Assembly (NCBI GenBank): GCA_023634235.1
Contig: JAMKCF010000005.1
Coordinates: 434,001-498,000, forward strand
Length of the DNA: 64,000 bases
DNA from: Pisaster brevispinus
Taxonomy: Eukaryota; Echinodermata; Asteroidea; Forcipulatida; Asteriidae
Direction: 5' to 3'
Below, piece after piece: positions 21,520-34,227 of this stretch (positions are counted from its first letter, which is position 1; the number at the start of each line of letters is the position of its first letter). The notes under the pieces are model-generated. The model searched no databases, had not been told where the DNA came from, and saw nothing but the letters and a program-made list of their open reading frames with translations. The position numbers and the translations under genes are program-made.

Positions 21520-24500
21520 GCTGTATTTTGTTCCTTGAGCTTGTCATACCACCGTGGAGGATCCTTCGATGTCTGTGCACAGAATTTAAATCAAATATTC
21601 ACTTCCTCATAAAAGCAAATCAAAATAGTTCATCCTTTTATTAAAGCAGTGATCAATCAATCCAATCTGTTCTAGAGATTTGAGACACAGAATCTGTAAA
21701 CAGTCTTTCATAAAAAGAGAACTGCACCAGGATCAATTTGCTTTAACAAAAATATTACAGGGGTAATCCTCCTAGTAAAGTAAAAGCAAGTGGAATGCAG
21801 TGGAACGCACCTCGGCACAATGCGCATCTACCATGTCCACCATTTTGGGAGTCAATTCCTTATATTTGTACATTTTGGCTTGCAAAATGGCAGACAGGAT
21901 AGGCTTGTGTAAGTGGTCTGCGCATCAAGCCAGAGGTCAATACCTGAGGTGTACTTACAAAGATTGTTGGAGCTGGTTTACTGATGTCTACAATGTCTGC
22001 CTTGCTGTGTCTTGGTGCTGGCTTGCTAGTAGATGTATATGCCCTCCTTGTAGCACTGGATAGTTTCTCAATGTGTACTGCACCAGGATGTGAACCAGAG
22101 ACCCCAGGATACTGGCGCTGACTGATATTTAACACCACTTGTTTCATAACTGCCATTTCCTGAGCACGAGACATGAATTTGAAAGATACTGAGTAATACC
22201 GTTACTGTTTTCACATAGAGCCACATATGTTAAAGTGACAATCGAATTAATACAGGAAGGTGCATAAATCTCAATAATGACTGTTTTCATTTTCACAAAG
22301 AGCCACAAAGAGTCACTTAAAACACTGCAACAGAAGAGCATTGATGTAGGTCAGATCGTTTTTATGGCGTCACGAAGAGCCGCATATATCAGTATGCGCA
22401 TGATCATGTGACATGCGTTTCACTTTCCTATGTAAAAACACATTATTCAGATGAGTCATGTGTGTACTTCACTTTTAAGGTCTCACGAAGAGTCACATTT
22501 CTTTCACTAAGCACTTAGGAAATTAGCCAATAGTTTAAAATAAATTAAATAGCCAATGAGGAGGTAAAACTTTTACAGAATCTTGAGAGAGGTCTTCAAC
22601 AGCAAACAGTGACTTTACTATTGCAGATTTGCAGTTAAGAACAGTGTAAAATGTATATTTCAATCATGTCTTTTGACAAATGTGGCTCTTCATGAAAACA
22701 GTGCCTATATAAGGTCTGTAAAATTAACAGTCAATACCAAAATTTGATGAAAAAATGAATAACTCCCGAGAACAACTAAATTATCTGCAAATTGAAGAAA
22801 GCATTTCCTACCCTCTCCCACTAACCATTAGAGAAAACAAACATACAGTTTGCCAAATGTTTGCTAATAACAAAAGTAGATTAAGACAACAAAGATGTAC
22901 CTCTCTCTGGTTAAGAAGTCTCTCTAGATCAGCTGACATCTGATTCCTGGATTGAATGAACTCATTCCGCTCTTCCTTCAACCGTCTTTAACAAGAAATC
23001 AATAAACCACACTCATATACATGTACTGGAAATATACAGTTTGGAATAAAATACACATAATGAATGTTTATGAGTGCAATGGTGAGAAAATTTGTATGTG
23101 TTCCATTCAATGATAAATGTTCCATTCAACGAGGTGAGACGTGTATGATTCGAACATTCTAACTTTCAACAAATGAAAATATTCTCACCAATGCATGATT
23201 GAAAAATATTCTTATATTATTATATTATTATTTTATATAACACCCAGGTAGATCTTTGTCATTTGGAGAAAAAATCAATCATCAAAATGTACAAGATTTT
23301 ACTCTAGCATCCACAGCGAAGGCGTTTTGTTCAACTGTGAAAATCCGGTTTGCAGTCAATCGCACTATGGTAATCATCAAACGCTGAAGGGCGCCAGCTG
23401 ATGCCTCGGCGATGACTATAAATTGTGTTTTTAACGATGCTGTGTCAGGTCTTCAGCTGTGCAATCATGGGGCAACTGATAGGACTACAGGTGTAAGCAG
23501 GAGGTTGTCTAGCATGCAATAGTGCAAAGTGGATGGAACCAAAATGCATGCTGAAAAGTACCAAAATGCATGCTTAATGATGTAGGCATGTAATGGTGTG
23601 AATAATAAATGTGGCATGACCTCTAATTCTCCATTTAAATAACAAGGATCTACTTGAGTGTTATATAATATGACATAAAAATTGTCCTTCTGTAAGCATT
23701 TAAACATCTTTGTAGGTCTAGTAGAGTTAACATTCAACCAGTCTTTAATGACAATTCTATGTTGTTTCTTACCTTATATCTTCTTCTACAGTAGCAATAT
23801 GACTCTTATGTTTTTGTATCTGTTTGTCTCTACTGCGAATACTCTCTATGAGATAGTTATATGGCTGCTGAGCCTGATCTAGGAGTGATGTGGCACCGGA
23901 CAGCTGTGAAATCAAAACAAAGTCCAACATTCAAGTCAAATGGGCACTTTCCTCACCACATTGGTACAATATGAAATGAATGTCTTGATCTTTACCTCTT
24001 CTCCAAGTTGATGCATTTGTGTCTTGCTATTATCTAGCTCCTTCTTCAAAGATGTGTTGATTCTTTCCAGCTGGAGGACACGTCTTGCTAAATGAACACT
24101 GACACAATGGGAACAATTCAGATGTTTGACAATTATTCTCAAGTTCATCAAAAACAAATTTTGTTACAGATTAATTGTATCCCTGACATCCAATATGACA
24201 TGTCCCAACATCTGCTGCATCTTCATAATAATTATTTGTTTTGGCCGAGTGGTTAAGAGCACTGGACTCAAGCTCTGGCATTTCTGATCAGCAGAGGGTG
24301 GGTTTGAGTCTCGGTTATGGCACTTGTGTCTTTGAGCTTTGTCCTTTGCATGGGACATTAAGCCATAGGTCCCATGTACGAGGACCCGTAGTGCACGTAA
24401 TAGAACCCAGAACACTTGTGGAAGAGTAGGGGTTAAGCCTGGTGTTTCTGGTTCACACAGCAAGCACCTTTGTTCACAAATTTCCTTAGGCTTGTAGGCT

Positions 24501-27500
24501 ACAGTGATTAAGTTCACTTAAGAGGCATCCTTAGTTTGATTACCAGTAATATATAATAATAACGAGATGAATGTAAACATTCCTGATTTAGCCTCACCTG
24601 TGTTGAAGCCTACGTTTAGCTGTAGATGGAACATTAGCACCATAGCCATAGGAAAATAACACCCTCTCTGCCTCCTCACCATTCACATCTACAATTCCCA
24701 GAAGAGAAAACGTGCCTTAGTGACAGAGCATGAACTTTCTTTATACACACTTTGTCTTTGTATTTTGAGTACCAAGTTGAGCACAATGAGCAAAGCTTGT
24801 CTAAGATATCTTTCAACTGTTGGTAAAGTCAAGGCGTCAGTATTAAAAGTGTCACTTACTCTCTGCTGCTTGCATAACAACATCATCTAACTCCTTCTCT
24901 AGCTTCTCATAGATCTCTAGCTTGGCTCGTAGCTCAGATACCTGAGCTTCTAGTTCAGTGGCTTTGCGGTCAGAGGATGTCTGCATGCTGTAATACTCTT
25001 TGGTCAAAACCTGTGGTTTAATTCAGACAAAAAAAGAGAAACTATAGACAACAAAATGAAAATGTGTGAATCAAACAACAACTAGCTACAGGCTGATAAC
25101 CAGACCCCTTGCATATTACATCATAAGCTCAAACCTCTCCTTACTGAGGTCAAAGAAAGACCTATCATTGGCTGAATGTTGTGCATGGTGAATACAGGTG
25201 TGCATGTTTCCATCATTTAACCTCAGTGACTGCGGCCTATAGAAGGGATCTAATATGAGAAATAAAGGGTAGGGAAAAGTTTTGAGTCACCTGTATTTTC
25301 TTGCGGTGTTTCTCTAACTCCACCTGCGTCTTCTCTAGGTTCTGGAGTGTCTCTTCATGCAGCATGTGAGCTCTCTCAGCTTCAAACTTCTGCATCCTCG
25401 CCTCTCCAAGGAGCTCTGATGTCTTAGTGTCTGATGTCATCTGGAGTTGCCGCAAGCTGCGAGAAACAAATGTAATATTATTATGTCATTACTTGTCTGA
25501 TCAATTTACAAATGGTGATTCTACGAACCTAAGAATGTACAGTACATAGGGAAAGTCATTTAACAGAAATTAACAAACAAAAAATAGAAAAAGCTGCCCT
25601 CCAGTCAAGTAACTTACTACCTCTGAGAAATTATGAAACAGCAATTTTAAAATCAATCTGGTTTACTTACTCAGTAAGGAGTTGTTCATACTTAGCGCTA
25701 CATTCTTTCTCAGAAGCCACAGCTCTTTCTTTCTCTGACAATGCGGTATCGCGATTTTCACGAAGATTCCTGAGCAACAAAATACAAGGATAAAAACATG
25801 TTTACAAAAAGTTCTCCCCTCAGTATACATGTATGTTGCTTAATAATCAAACCTTTGTACTGTATGGTATTGAATCTAACATGACCAGTGAGAGAATTGG
25901 ATTGAATTTAAATAGAAAGCATCTGAATGAACACACCTGTTTTCTCTCTCAAACATGTCCCTTGTAGTGGTCCTCAATTTGTCTACCTCAGTGTCAGTAC
26001 GAAGTCGAATGGCTTCCAATTCCTGACGCAGTTTGCTTTCATACTCAGCCTTGTAATGATCTCTGAATCAAATGAATCATAAGACAAGGGAGTTAAAATC
26101 CGACACTCTGTTATCTTACCTACTTTCTAACCGATGAAATATTCAAGTTGTGTTTACCTTGACTCTACATATTTCTCATACAACTCCTCTCTGGATCTCT
26201 TAGCATTCTCCAGATCAGTAACCGTGTCTTTAAGACGACTGTCAGAGTGATCATATTTGCTGGTTACATCATTCAGTTGCCTCTGGAGGTAGTCTTTATC
26301 TTGTCTCAGAAGGGAAAGTTCCTGATTAACTGTTGATAACTAAAAACAAATAAAAAAGCAAAGATATGGAATCGGTAATGTAATTAGCAGATCAAGATTG
26401 AAAGCTTAAGTCCCTGCACTCCAAGAAATAGACAAGGAAGGGAAGGTTTGTGAGAATCAAGAAGAATAATGACTGACCTGTTTTAGGATATCTTCCTTCT
26501 CACTCAGACAGTTTTTATATGTCACATCTACATACGTGTGTTGTTTCTTCAGCTCCATGTAGTCATGCTCTAAGTGATCTCTCTCACTGCATTGAAAAAC
26601 GATAAACTATCCTTTACATTGGCTTGCAAAGTTTAACATTGGCTAGCAAAGTTCAACATTGGCTTGCAAAGTTCAACGTTGGCTAGAAAATTTCAACATT
26701 GGCTTGCAAAGTTCAATATTGGCTTGCAAAGTTCATCATTGGCTTACAAAGTTCAACATTGGCTTGCAAATTTCAATATTGGCTTGCAAATTTCAACATT
26801 GGCTTGCAAATTTCAATATTGGCTTGCAAATTTCAACATTGGCTTGCAAAGTTCAATATTGGCTTGTAAAGTTCAACATTGGCTTGCAAAGTTCAACATT
26901 GGCTTGTAAAGTTCAACATTGGCTTGTTAAGTTCAACAATGATTTGCAAAGTTCAACAATGACTTGCAAAATTCATGACACTTAAACTAACTACATCTAG
27001 CATTATGTTACAACTTCTCAATGTTCTTTATTTGTATTATTTTGAAGAATTTATTCTTATCAAGATCATCTATTTCATTGCTTGCAAAAAAATAAATTTA
27101 TGGTTAAGAATTGGTAATAAGGTGATAAGACTAAGTGTCCATGGTCTCTTAAGACTGAGTATTTTACCTTTTGACTCGGTCGTAATTCTCTCTCTTGTAA
27201 CCACCTTGCTGGATGGAGGATTTAGTCTCTGCAAGGTCAACAGTCAACCTCTGACACTTTCCTTCTAACTCTGCTCTAGTGTTGTGCTCCAATGCTAATG
27301 TCTATCACCATAACAAATATTCAAAAACACAAGTGTCAATGAGAAGGTATTATGCCAGCTTCCAATGACAAAATTGATTGAATAGAGGTGAACTTACCTG
27401 TTGTAATTGTGACAGGTCCTCTTTGTAGGAATGGACTTGTTGCTCAAGGGTGCTGTTCCACCCTCTAAGATCTGTCAATTCAATCTGTAGAGGGCGTACT

Positions 27501-30500
27501 TTATCAAACAATTTCAACTGTAAAATAAATGTAAATGAAAACCTATAAACAAAAGAGTAAACTTCACAGACCAAACAAAAGAAAGTAGTTGCATGTCCGC
27601 ATTTAACCTCAGCTGGAGTGAAAATACTTTAACAGCAGAAAGGATCCCTTGGAATATGGCTGTTCAATATATATTTTACCACTTTTAAAAGGTAAATTTG
27701 AATATATGTGAGACAAGTATTGAAGATAATTCAAATACAACAGACACTTGATATCATTCAAGTTCAACCTTTCATACATGTAAAGTATTCCAGATTATAC
27801 CAAAAAAACATGTTTTTATGAAGGTCACTTTAGACCTGTTATTTGTGTAAGTTTTTTTTACTTCTACATGTACCTTACCCATAGCTAATAGTATAACCTT
27901 GACATTTTACTGTACTTCCCTATTGTATCCTACATATTACATGCAGTCATGCATCACTACAAAAAAAACACACACAACTTCACTAAACATTACAAAACTT
28001 GTACGCCCATTGAATACTATGTGAAGCAAAACACAAACCTCAAAACATTCACATGACAGACAATAAGTATCATGAAATCACCATTCCTGCAGCCTAAATC
28101 TTGAATTTATGGCACAAAACAGATACTCACAAATGAAACTGTTGGTGGCTTTCCCCCTTTTTCTTCAGTCTACAATTACAGTGCACATATAAAATCTTAC
28201 ATGGGCGACTTGCCCCAGCAGGAAGTCCAATCTTTATAGAGCTTTGTGTAATAACATAAACTTCCTCCGACAAAAAAAAGTATATGTTTCTCTGTTGGAT
28301 ACTTTCATTTTTATTTCAAACATGTATAAGTTTTTATAATGAAAGAAATGCAACTAAATTTAGGTACATTTTGTGAAACATGAGTATGAAAGTATTTACT
28401 TGTCAAACAGTTGTCCAAATCATGACTTTACTTTGCTCCTGCAGTGTTCTTACAAGGGTTCACAGCCAACCACTAAATTAATCATACTTTACTACCACAA
28501 AGAACTGACTTCCCATGCTATTTCTATTCTTGCAAACTCTTAATTAAAACAACACAAGGATTAACTATGAACAGAATGATACATAAAGACTTTGGTCTCA
28601 CACAAGGACTCAGAAAACTGTACAAATCTTTTCTAAAGAAAGTAATTAGGATTTAACTTTTATGGACTTCTTTTTACTAAAAACAGTAAAAACTAACAAC
28701 AAAATTACACAACGAGCCTAGTTAATACAAACTTGATTGATTCTGCTTCAAGTTAAAACCACATAAAGGACTCCAAACTTGAGGAAAACTTACTGCCACA
28801 TAATCCCGCAATGAAAGTTCCTCCTCAGACCGGGCCCTCAATTCCAAGTAGTCAGTCTCAGTCAACTCTAAATCACGTAAGACACTTCGTACATCACCTG
28901 CTCGTTGCTGCAGTTCAGCATTAGTTCTCTCTAGTTGCTGTTGACGTTTAGCAATGTTTTCGAGCTCAGATTGTAAATGTTGTTGACGATGACGAGAATC
29001 CTGCTTATGAATGTTAAGCTGGGCCTCTAGATTTGCCTGCAAACCAAATTCAACATGATGAATAATCTCACATTGCTTTTACTAACAATATATTACAACA
29101 TGAAGGTATGTAAAAAATACCTCCATTGTTGCAGGAACCTTTAATTCAACTAAACCTGGAATAATGAGTGAGTCTAGTGTCAATCCATGGTGATATAAAT
29201 GTCTGAATCAAAAAAATATAGAAGGATGGAGTCCCCTATTAGTTACCGCCATACTAAACACATTCCTTGATCAGAATTTTTAAAAATTGGGGCGGGGGGG
29301 GGGGGGGGGAGGGGGCCTAACTTCTTTAGATCTGCATCGCTCTTCATTACAATACAAACTACATTGGAGGAATAGTGCATACTGAGGGCACTCTTAACTT
29401 CACCCGCTGCACCACAATTTTTGTCTGTCCTTATTTGGACACCATAGAATATTTAATGGTTTTAAGGTTATTTCATTCTCAAGTTTAGCAAGTAGAACAG
29501 GGTACAGACACAAGTATTTCGAAGAATTGAACAATATTTAAGATAAAAATTCAAATAATATGAACTTAGTTTGGTATCAAAAGTTATGCAACATTTGAGA
29601 TTTTTTTTTAAAGCAGATCGACAGAAAGTTCAAGGTTACTGATGGTCTGGTTGAAAAATGCCAGGAGGCAATTATTGGCTAAACAAAAAGAGAAAATGTC
29701 CGATACTGCAAAGGTAGCGATGCCGTAGTGATGAGACTTGCCTACAATAGATACATGTAACAACTAATCATTTTTGTAAATGTGGCCTTACTCTAAAAAC
29801 ATGTCACAGTAAATAAACAAAATTCATGCTGCTACACAGCCCCAGTCATCGGCAACATCTCCAACATACTCCAGGCTAGCTTCAAGTTTAAACTAACAAA
29901 AACATTAGATGTCTCTTTCAATTTGTAATTCATGGTCACACTCCTTACACCTAAGAATGACGATGAATCATGTGTAGGAATTGTGTACAAAGTTGTAGCC
30001 ATGAATATAACTTGTTTTTGCCCTTAAAAAACACCGATGTGAGCCGATCGTAGCCATGAATTGTCAAACCTTCTGGACTATGATTGTTGGGAGGATTGGT
30101 GATTATGATTATCGTACCTAATGTACTTTATGGGCCTTTACTCAAACTCTACATTTGCAAGATGACAACCAAATGTTACAAAAATTATAGCGATGCAAGG
30201 TCCAAGTTACTCAGGCTCGGCCCAGTTGAATTGCATACACACATTCTAAAGAATAACTCATATTTTATTTATTTATTTATTTTTTTACAATCTTGACTGG
30301 ATGTGTATGATGCAAAGCTCAGGTGTAGGGCATACGTATTGGATGTCAGAAACAACTCCTTCTTTCATTAGCAGTAAGTGTACTGGGTTCTTTTACTTGC
30401 TTTTGTAATAGTTTTCAATACAACAAACAGGACTACGGCTTAGTAGGGAGGGGCCTAATGTCCCATCCAAAGGCTGAAGCCATTCAGTCTTACTTATTTA

Positions 30501-32191
30501 GGACAAGTGTTAAGACTGAGATTCGAACCCCTACTCTGCTTATCAGAAACACCATGGGGAGCTTGAATCCAGTTAGCCCCATAAATAGTGCCAATACACT
30601 GGACTCCCTGGCTGCCTCTTGGCAGTAGCCCAACACAGCATCAGGAACTGTCATCATCTTTCGAAGGGATGCCGATGTGCTTTTTTGTCAAAATTTTCCC
30701 CCACTAACTCACTAACCTACATGTATACCAAAATTGTGCACAATCCTGTGAGTACATTGAAACTATTTTGGCTGGTTGTTTATGAAGAGTCTCTGAGCTG
30801 ATAATCACACGTTTAAACATCTTTGGTGTCATGATATTAACTGAGCATGCGCTATCTATAAATGGTCTTTAACCAATGTACAGGCGCCAATCTGGATGGT
30901 ATTCATCTACAGTCACACACAGCACACTGCTGCAGAACACAAACCAGCAGCAAGCAGCGCATTTTGTATCAAGTGCTGAACATGTGACCTCCGCCGATCG
31001 ATCTACCCAGCAGCAAGGAGTGCTGCAGCAGCGAATCAGCACTGAATCAGCACATCAATAAACATCATGGTGCCGACAATATTTAAACGTGTGATTTTCA
31101 GCTTGGAAATTCTTCATCAAATTACATAAAAATACATAAGCACAGCACAAAGTTGTTTGAATTCTGAATGTACTCACTACGAGCATTCCCTGTTCAACAG
31201 GCTATACGTATTGTTTTATTAAATTAATTTTGGGGGAAAATCTCTGCAATTTTTTTTTTAGTTTCCATATGACAGATCATCTCAGTTCCTGATGCTATGT
31301 GGGCCTAGCCTCCTACCCTAGGACCAAGAAACGGAGGGAATCAAACATGTTGGCAGTATATTATTGTGATGGGGCTAGAGTCTGGTACAGTCGTATGACC
31401 AGTTCCAGATGACTTTTTAAATTCACATTGCTTTTGATGCAATCTCTTTGACATCTAAAAAATTTTTTTTTTTTAAGTTTCAGGCCTTAAATTTCAACCA
31501 TGTCCGGAACCGGTCAAGGACAAGAGTAAGATGCCCCCCAAAAACGATTTGGTAGTTTTATCTCCTCAAAGAAACAAGACGACGACATCTCAAATTGATC
31601 TTAAAAATTCTTACACATTCTTAGCGTTTGAGATATATTTTATTCGCCCTTTCGTTCAAATTGAGAAGCTTTATTTAACAAGGTTACAATACAAACAAGG
31701 TAACACTAACTAACAAGGTGAGAAGTTTTAACTGCTTGACAACATCTGACATGCAACCCTAGTTGCGATATGATCATAACCCTCCATCCTCCCGACGGTC
31801 GCGACCGTCGGGAGGATGGAGGGTTACGATCATCGCAACTAATGCAACCCACGATATGAAGCATTACCTGCAAGATGTGTTTTTGATGAGATATGTCTGC
31901 CAGACGTTCCTCCAGCTCCTCCACTTTGCCAGCATGCTCTGCCTTTAAATTGTCGATTATGAGGTTTTTCTGAGAGAGTTCAATCTTCATCAATTGTAAG
32001 TCATGCATCATTTGTTTTCGCTCAATCAGTTGCTTGGTCACTTGTCTTTGCTTGTGGATCCCTCGGCGGTCTCTTCTCCTCTCATTTTCGGACTCGTCCT
32101 CGGCTGATATTGACAGGTCAGTCGCCAGTGAGGTGCTAATGTCACCTGTCTCTAATTCACTCATCATACTCGATATATCTTGGTGTTCCAT
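21477..32191 (-). CDS. PIBF1: PIBF1/CEP90 orthologue (centrosomal coiled-coil protein), complete
   Basis: Sixteen coding exons on the minus strand: 32191-31868, 29036-28794, 27517-27398, 27301-27168, 26586-26478, 26339-26158, 26062-25937, 25769-25671, 25456-25291, 25010-24860, 24688-24598, 24098-23996, 23903-23773, 22985-22901, 22159-21959 and 21572-21477. All are GT-AG with joining phases, total 2,361 nt (786 aa; human 757). The ATG has a strong context (aacgccATGG). The product is coiled coil almost throughout. Diagnostic segments are [20 protein letters not shown] near the N-terminus, [51 protein letters not shown], the near-invariant [20 protein letters not shown] at about 558-577, and [15 protein letters not shown]1 acts at centriolar satellites and distal centriole in ciliogenesis and spindle integrity. 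The ending [12 protein letters not shown] matches the short basic C-terminus of the family. Confidence 0.95.
22161..22900. other. PIBF1 intron, no further feature
   Basis: Intron between the exon ending at 22,901 and the one starting at 22,159. It has short recurring segments such as cacgaagagccacat (22,280-22,500 and 22,680) that may be remains of a local duplication. No exon is supported. Confidence 0.35.
24238..24520 (+). mobile_element. tRNA-Leu-like SINE in a PIBF1 intron
   Basis: The head at 24,243-24,315 reads ggccgagtggttaagagc (box A), an actcaagctc anticodon-arm region, and gggtttgagtctc (box B). The body contains gtgtctttgagc and gcatgggacattaagcc. The same body motif (gatgggacattaggcc) is found in reverse at 30,425-30,610, so both belong to one family. 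The two small open frames here are SINE translations. Confidence 0.75.
26611..26975. repeat. 20-bp minisatellite in a PIBF1 intron
   Basis: About 18 copies of a 20-bp unit (attggcttgcaaagttcaac) with scattered substitutions (a/t at position 19, g/t in aaagttc) and increasing decay at the right edge. It begins about 25 bp upstream of the acceptor of exon 26586-26478. Open frames through it are spurious. Confidence 0.95.
29282..29315. repeat. G-homopolymer tract in PIBF1 intron 1
   Basis: A G run of about 20 bases with single interruptions follows aaaattgggg. It is simple sequence only. Confidence 0.7.
30425..30610 (-). mobile_element. tRNA-derived SINE, reverse copy
   Basis: On the minus strand: an actggattcaagctcc arm, then gtttctgataagcagag, a box B-like ggttcgaatctc and gatgggacattaggcc. 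It is homologous to the SINE at 24,238-24,520. The box A end, near 30,600, is degraded. Confidence 0.65.
30796..31103. mobile_element. MITE-like element with terminal inverted repeats
   Basis: The left end agctgataatcacacg followed by tttaaa is matched in reverse at 31,082-31,103, about 22 bp with one mismatch. Weaker complementarity continues inward (atcatg...). The 308-bp interior is rich in cagcag/gctgctgc-type triplets and encodes no transposase. It lies in PIBF1 intron 1. Confidence 0.6.
31761..31840. repeat. Near-perfect 80-bp palindrome in PIBF1 intron 1
   Basis: The arms meet at 31,801/31,802 (ggtcgcgacc). The inner 25 bp on each side are perfectly complementary. The remainder differs by one mismatch and a 2-base gap. 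There is essentially no loop, so it could form a cruciform. It lies 28 bp from the donor of the first coding exon. The arm sequence ccatcctcccgacggtcg resembles agatcctcccgacagtcg near 19,263-19,280, which suggests a shared mobile-element end. Confidence 0.9.
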
Positions 32192-32290
32192 GGCGTTATT
32201 TTCATGTTTCTTTAAGCCAGAAAACAATTTGCACTGGCGTTTTTGTACGACCCGCGAACAATTATCACAATCTAGTTTCTAGACGTTCAT
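32192..32290 (-). promoter_or_regulatory. PIBF1: PIBF1 5' UTR and promoter area
   Basis: The reading frame stays open upstream of the ATG to 32,227, but with no earlier in-frame ATG, so the start at 32,191 is preferred. No TATA box is evident on the minus strand above 32,230. The transcription start is not determined. Confidence 0.4.
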
Positions 32291-32870
32291 AAATACAAAA
32301 TGTAGTTACGATTGAGAAGAGTTGCGTACCCGACTATATCAGGCCTTTATTTAGCGCCCTCTACTGGTGAAAAGTAACAAGTTGTCTAGTACTTAGTGAA
32401 GTCAGTTACTGCGTGTTACTGTTTGTTCAGTAAAACTTATCTTGTTTTCTCTTGCTAGTAGTCACCTAACCCCAACTCATTACACCTGAGATTTGTTTTA
32501 ATATGTATATGCACCCCAAAAGCAAAACTAACTCAACCGACCCCCTCTGCAATGTGGTCACTGAGTGTTATCCACCAGCTACTAATGTTCATATACATGT
32601 ACAGTGTACATTCATTATACAGGCTGTTCCCACCCCCCCCCCCACCTCTTAACATTTTTCACCCCACCCTCCCTTCATGCCTCACCCTACCAACCATTTG
32701 GTGTTGGATATGTGTACTCCTCCGTCCCATAGTGTCTTCATTGTGTTCTGGGAATCTCAAGGATAGGATTTTCAAGAGCTGGGGGGGGGGGAAGACTATT
32801 GGATCTTTGGGGGGGGGGATAAAATTAAAAACTAATCAAATCAAACACACATTTTTCTTACAAATCTTGT

Positions 32871-32876
32871 TTTATT
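32871..32876 (-). terminator. Candidate poly(A) signal of the FAT4-like gene
   Basis: AATAAA on the minus strand about 1.35 kb after the stop at 34,228. If used, the transcript ends near 32,850, about 570 bp upstream of the PIBF1 5' end. Another AATAAA candidate lies near 33,790, so shorter 3' UTRs are possible. Confidence 0.4.
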
Positions 32877-32879
32877 TCT

Positions 32880-34227
32880 TTTATAAGACTAAAAAATCCA
32901 ATTACAGTTGACAATGAGCGCTTAATCTTCTGCTTGACTCAAAATTTTAGCAAAAGTATTTGATGCAAATAGTTGTATTAATTTCAACATAATAATTCAA
33001 AATGTACAGAAACTAGTATTTAATCTGCTTATTATGAAGCAGAGATTTCCCAAATGTTTTCGCTAATGAACAATTTACAATTAAGTTAAATAACTTTTAC
33101 TGTCTGCATTATTAATGATAAGTGGAAGTCAATATCAACAGTCAGTAGTTTGGAATCTTTCCAGAATATACATTAAAATCAATTAGAATGTGGAATTATT
33201 TTGGTCAACAGAGGGCGGTATTTCAATATAGTAGTAATATTTAGCAAACAGAACTACTGCCAGATCTGACTACAATATACTACCCTATGGAATGATGAAA
33301 ATTTCACAACACATGTACATGTACATAAATTGTATTACGTTCTGGAATAGAGCATTACTGTGTAATCATAACACAATACATGTATTTCACAGATATAAGA
33401 AGTTTGGAAGGAGTCAAAGTTAAAGACCCTGCATTTATAAACATTGATATTAAACAAGATAGACTGTAAAATGGTGAACAGGTTAAATAAAAACAATATA
33501 CAACATTTATGTACAATGCTGTTTAAAATCAGTCCTGCATAGTAATGGACAAATGGCTATTTCAAGTATTCTAAAAAGTTTCTAATAAACTTTTAAAAAT
33601 ATGTGGACTTGAATTACATCTCCACCCAAAGACTCATATTTGTTAAAATAGTGTCCATTTCACATTATAGATCTGTAAAATGATGGAAAATTGAATAATA
33701 ACTTAAAAGAATTTCAATTTTGTCCTAAAAGCTCAAATGGCAGATGCAGAGTAAAAAAAGTGGTGCAACTAAGCTGCACAAAAAACATTTATTTGACCAA
33801 TCAAGTTTATAACTTACCAAAAAATTTACTGATTTCTTTGCAAGCTTCACTCACCAAGAATGAATAATAAACAGAAATTAAGTAAATTCCCACTTTGGAA
33901 TGTGTGCCCTTGCTCTGCAGTATAATATCAAGGTATTTTCATAAATACAATCACTAGAAAGTATTCCCAATCAAACTTACTTTTACCTTACACTAATTCA
34001 AACACTTACAGTCTCACATCCAGGCAATGTACACATCATACATCTACTAAACTTCAAACTTGTGGAAATTAAAGTTAGTACAACAACTAAAATACACCAA
34101 AGAGTCTAATATTAAACACAATACAAATGGACAGTATTTTGCATAAATCTCTTGATGAATTTCTCATTACCAGAGAAACACAATAGTAAATAAAAATATA
34201 AATATATCATTTGGTTGGGTTTATGAT
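32880..34227 (-). other. Probable 3' UTR of the FAT4-like gene
   Basis: AT-rich sequence downstream of the FAT4-like stop codon with no supported coding exon. Poly-G tracts at 32,781-32,790 and 32,810-32,818 lie just beyond the suggested transcript end. Confidence 0.45.

Noticed and set aside
26659..26985. Repeat-rich open frames of 81-108 codons
   Set aside because: Translation of the 20-bp minisatellite in a PIBF1 intron.
31763..31948. Small open frames with [14 protein letters not shown] on both strands
   Set aside because: Identical readings arise because the DNA is palindromic. The segment is intron 1 of PIBF1.
32192..32227. Earlier PIBF1 start at 32,227
   Set aside because: The first codon of that open frame is TTG, not ATG. 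The first ATG in frame is at 32,191 with a strong context.
32552..32911. 119-codon + strand frame with poly-Pro
   Set aside because: It reads through C- and G-homopolymers. No splice or homology support.
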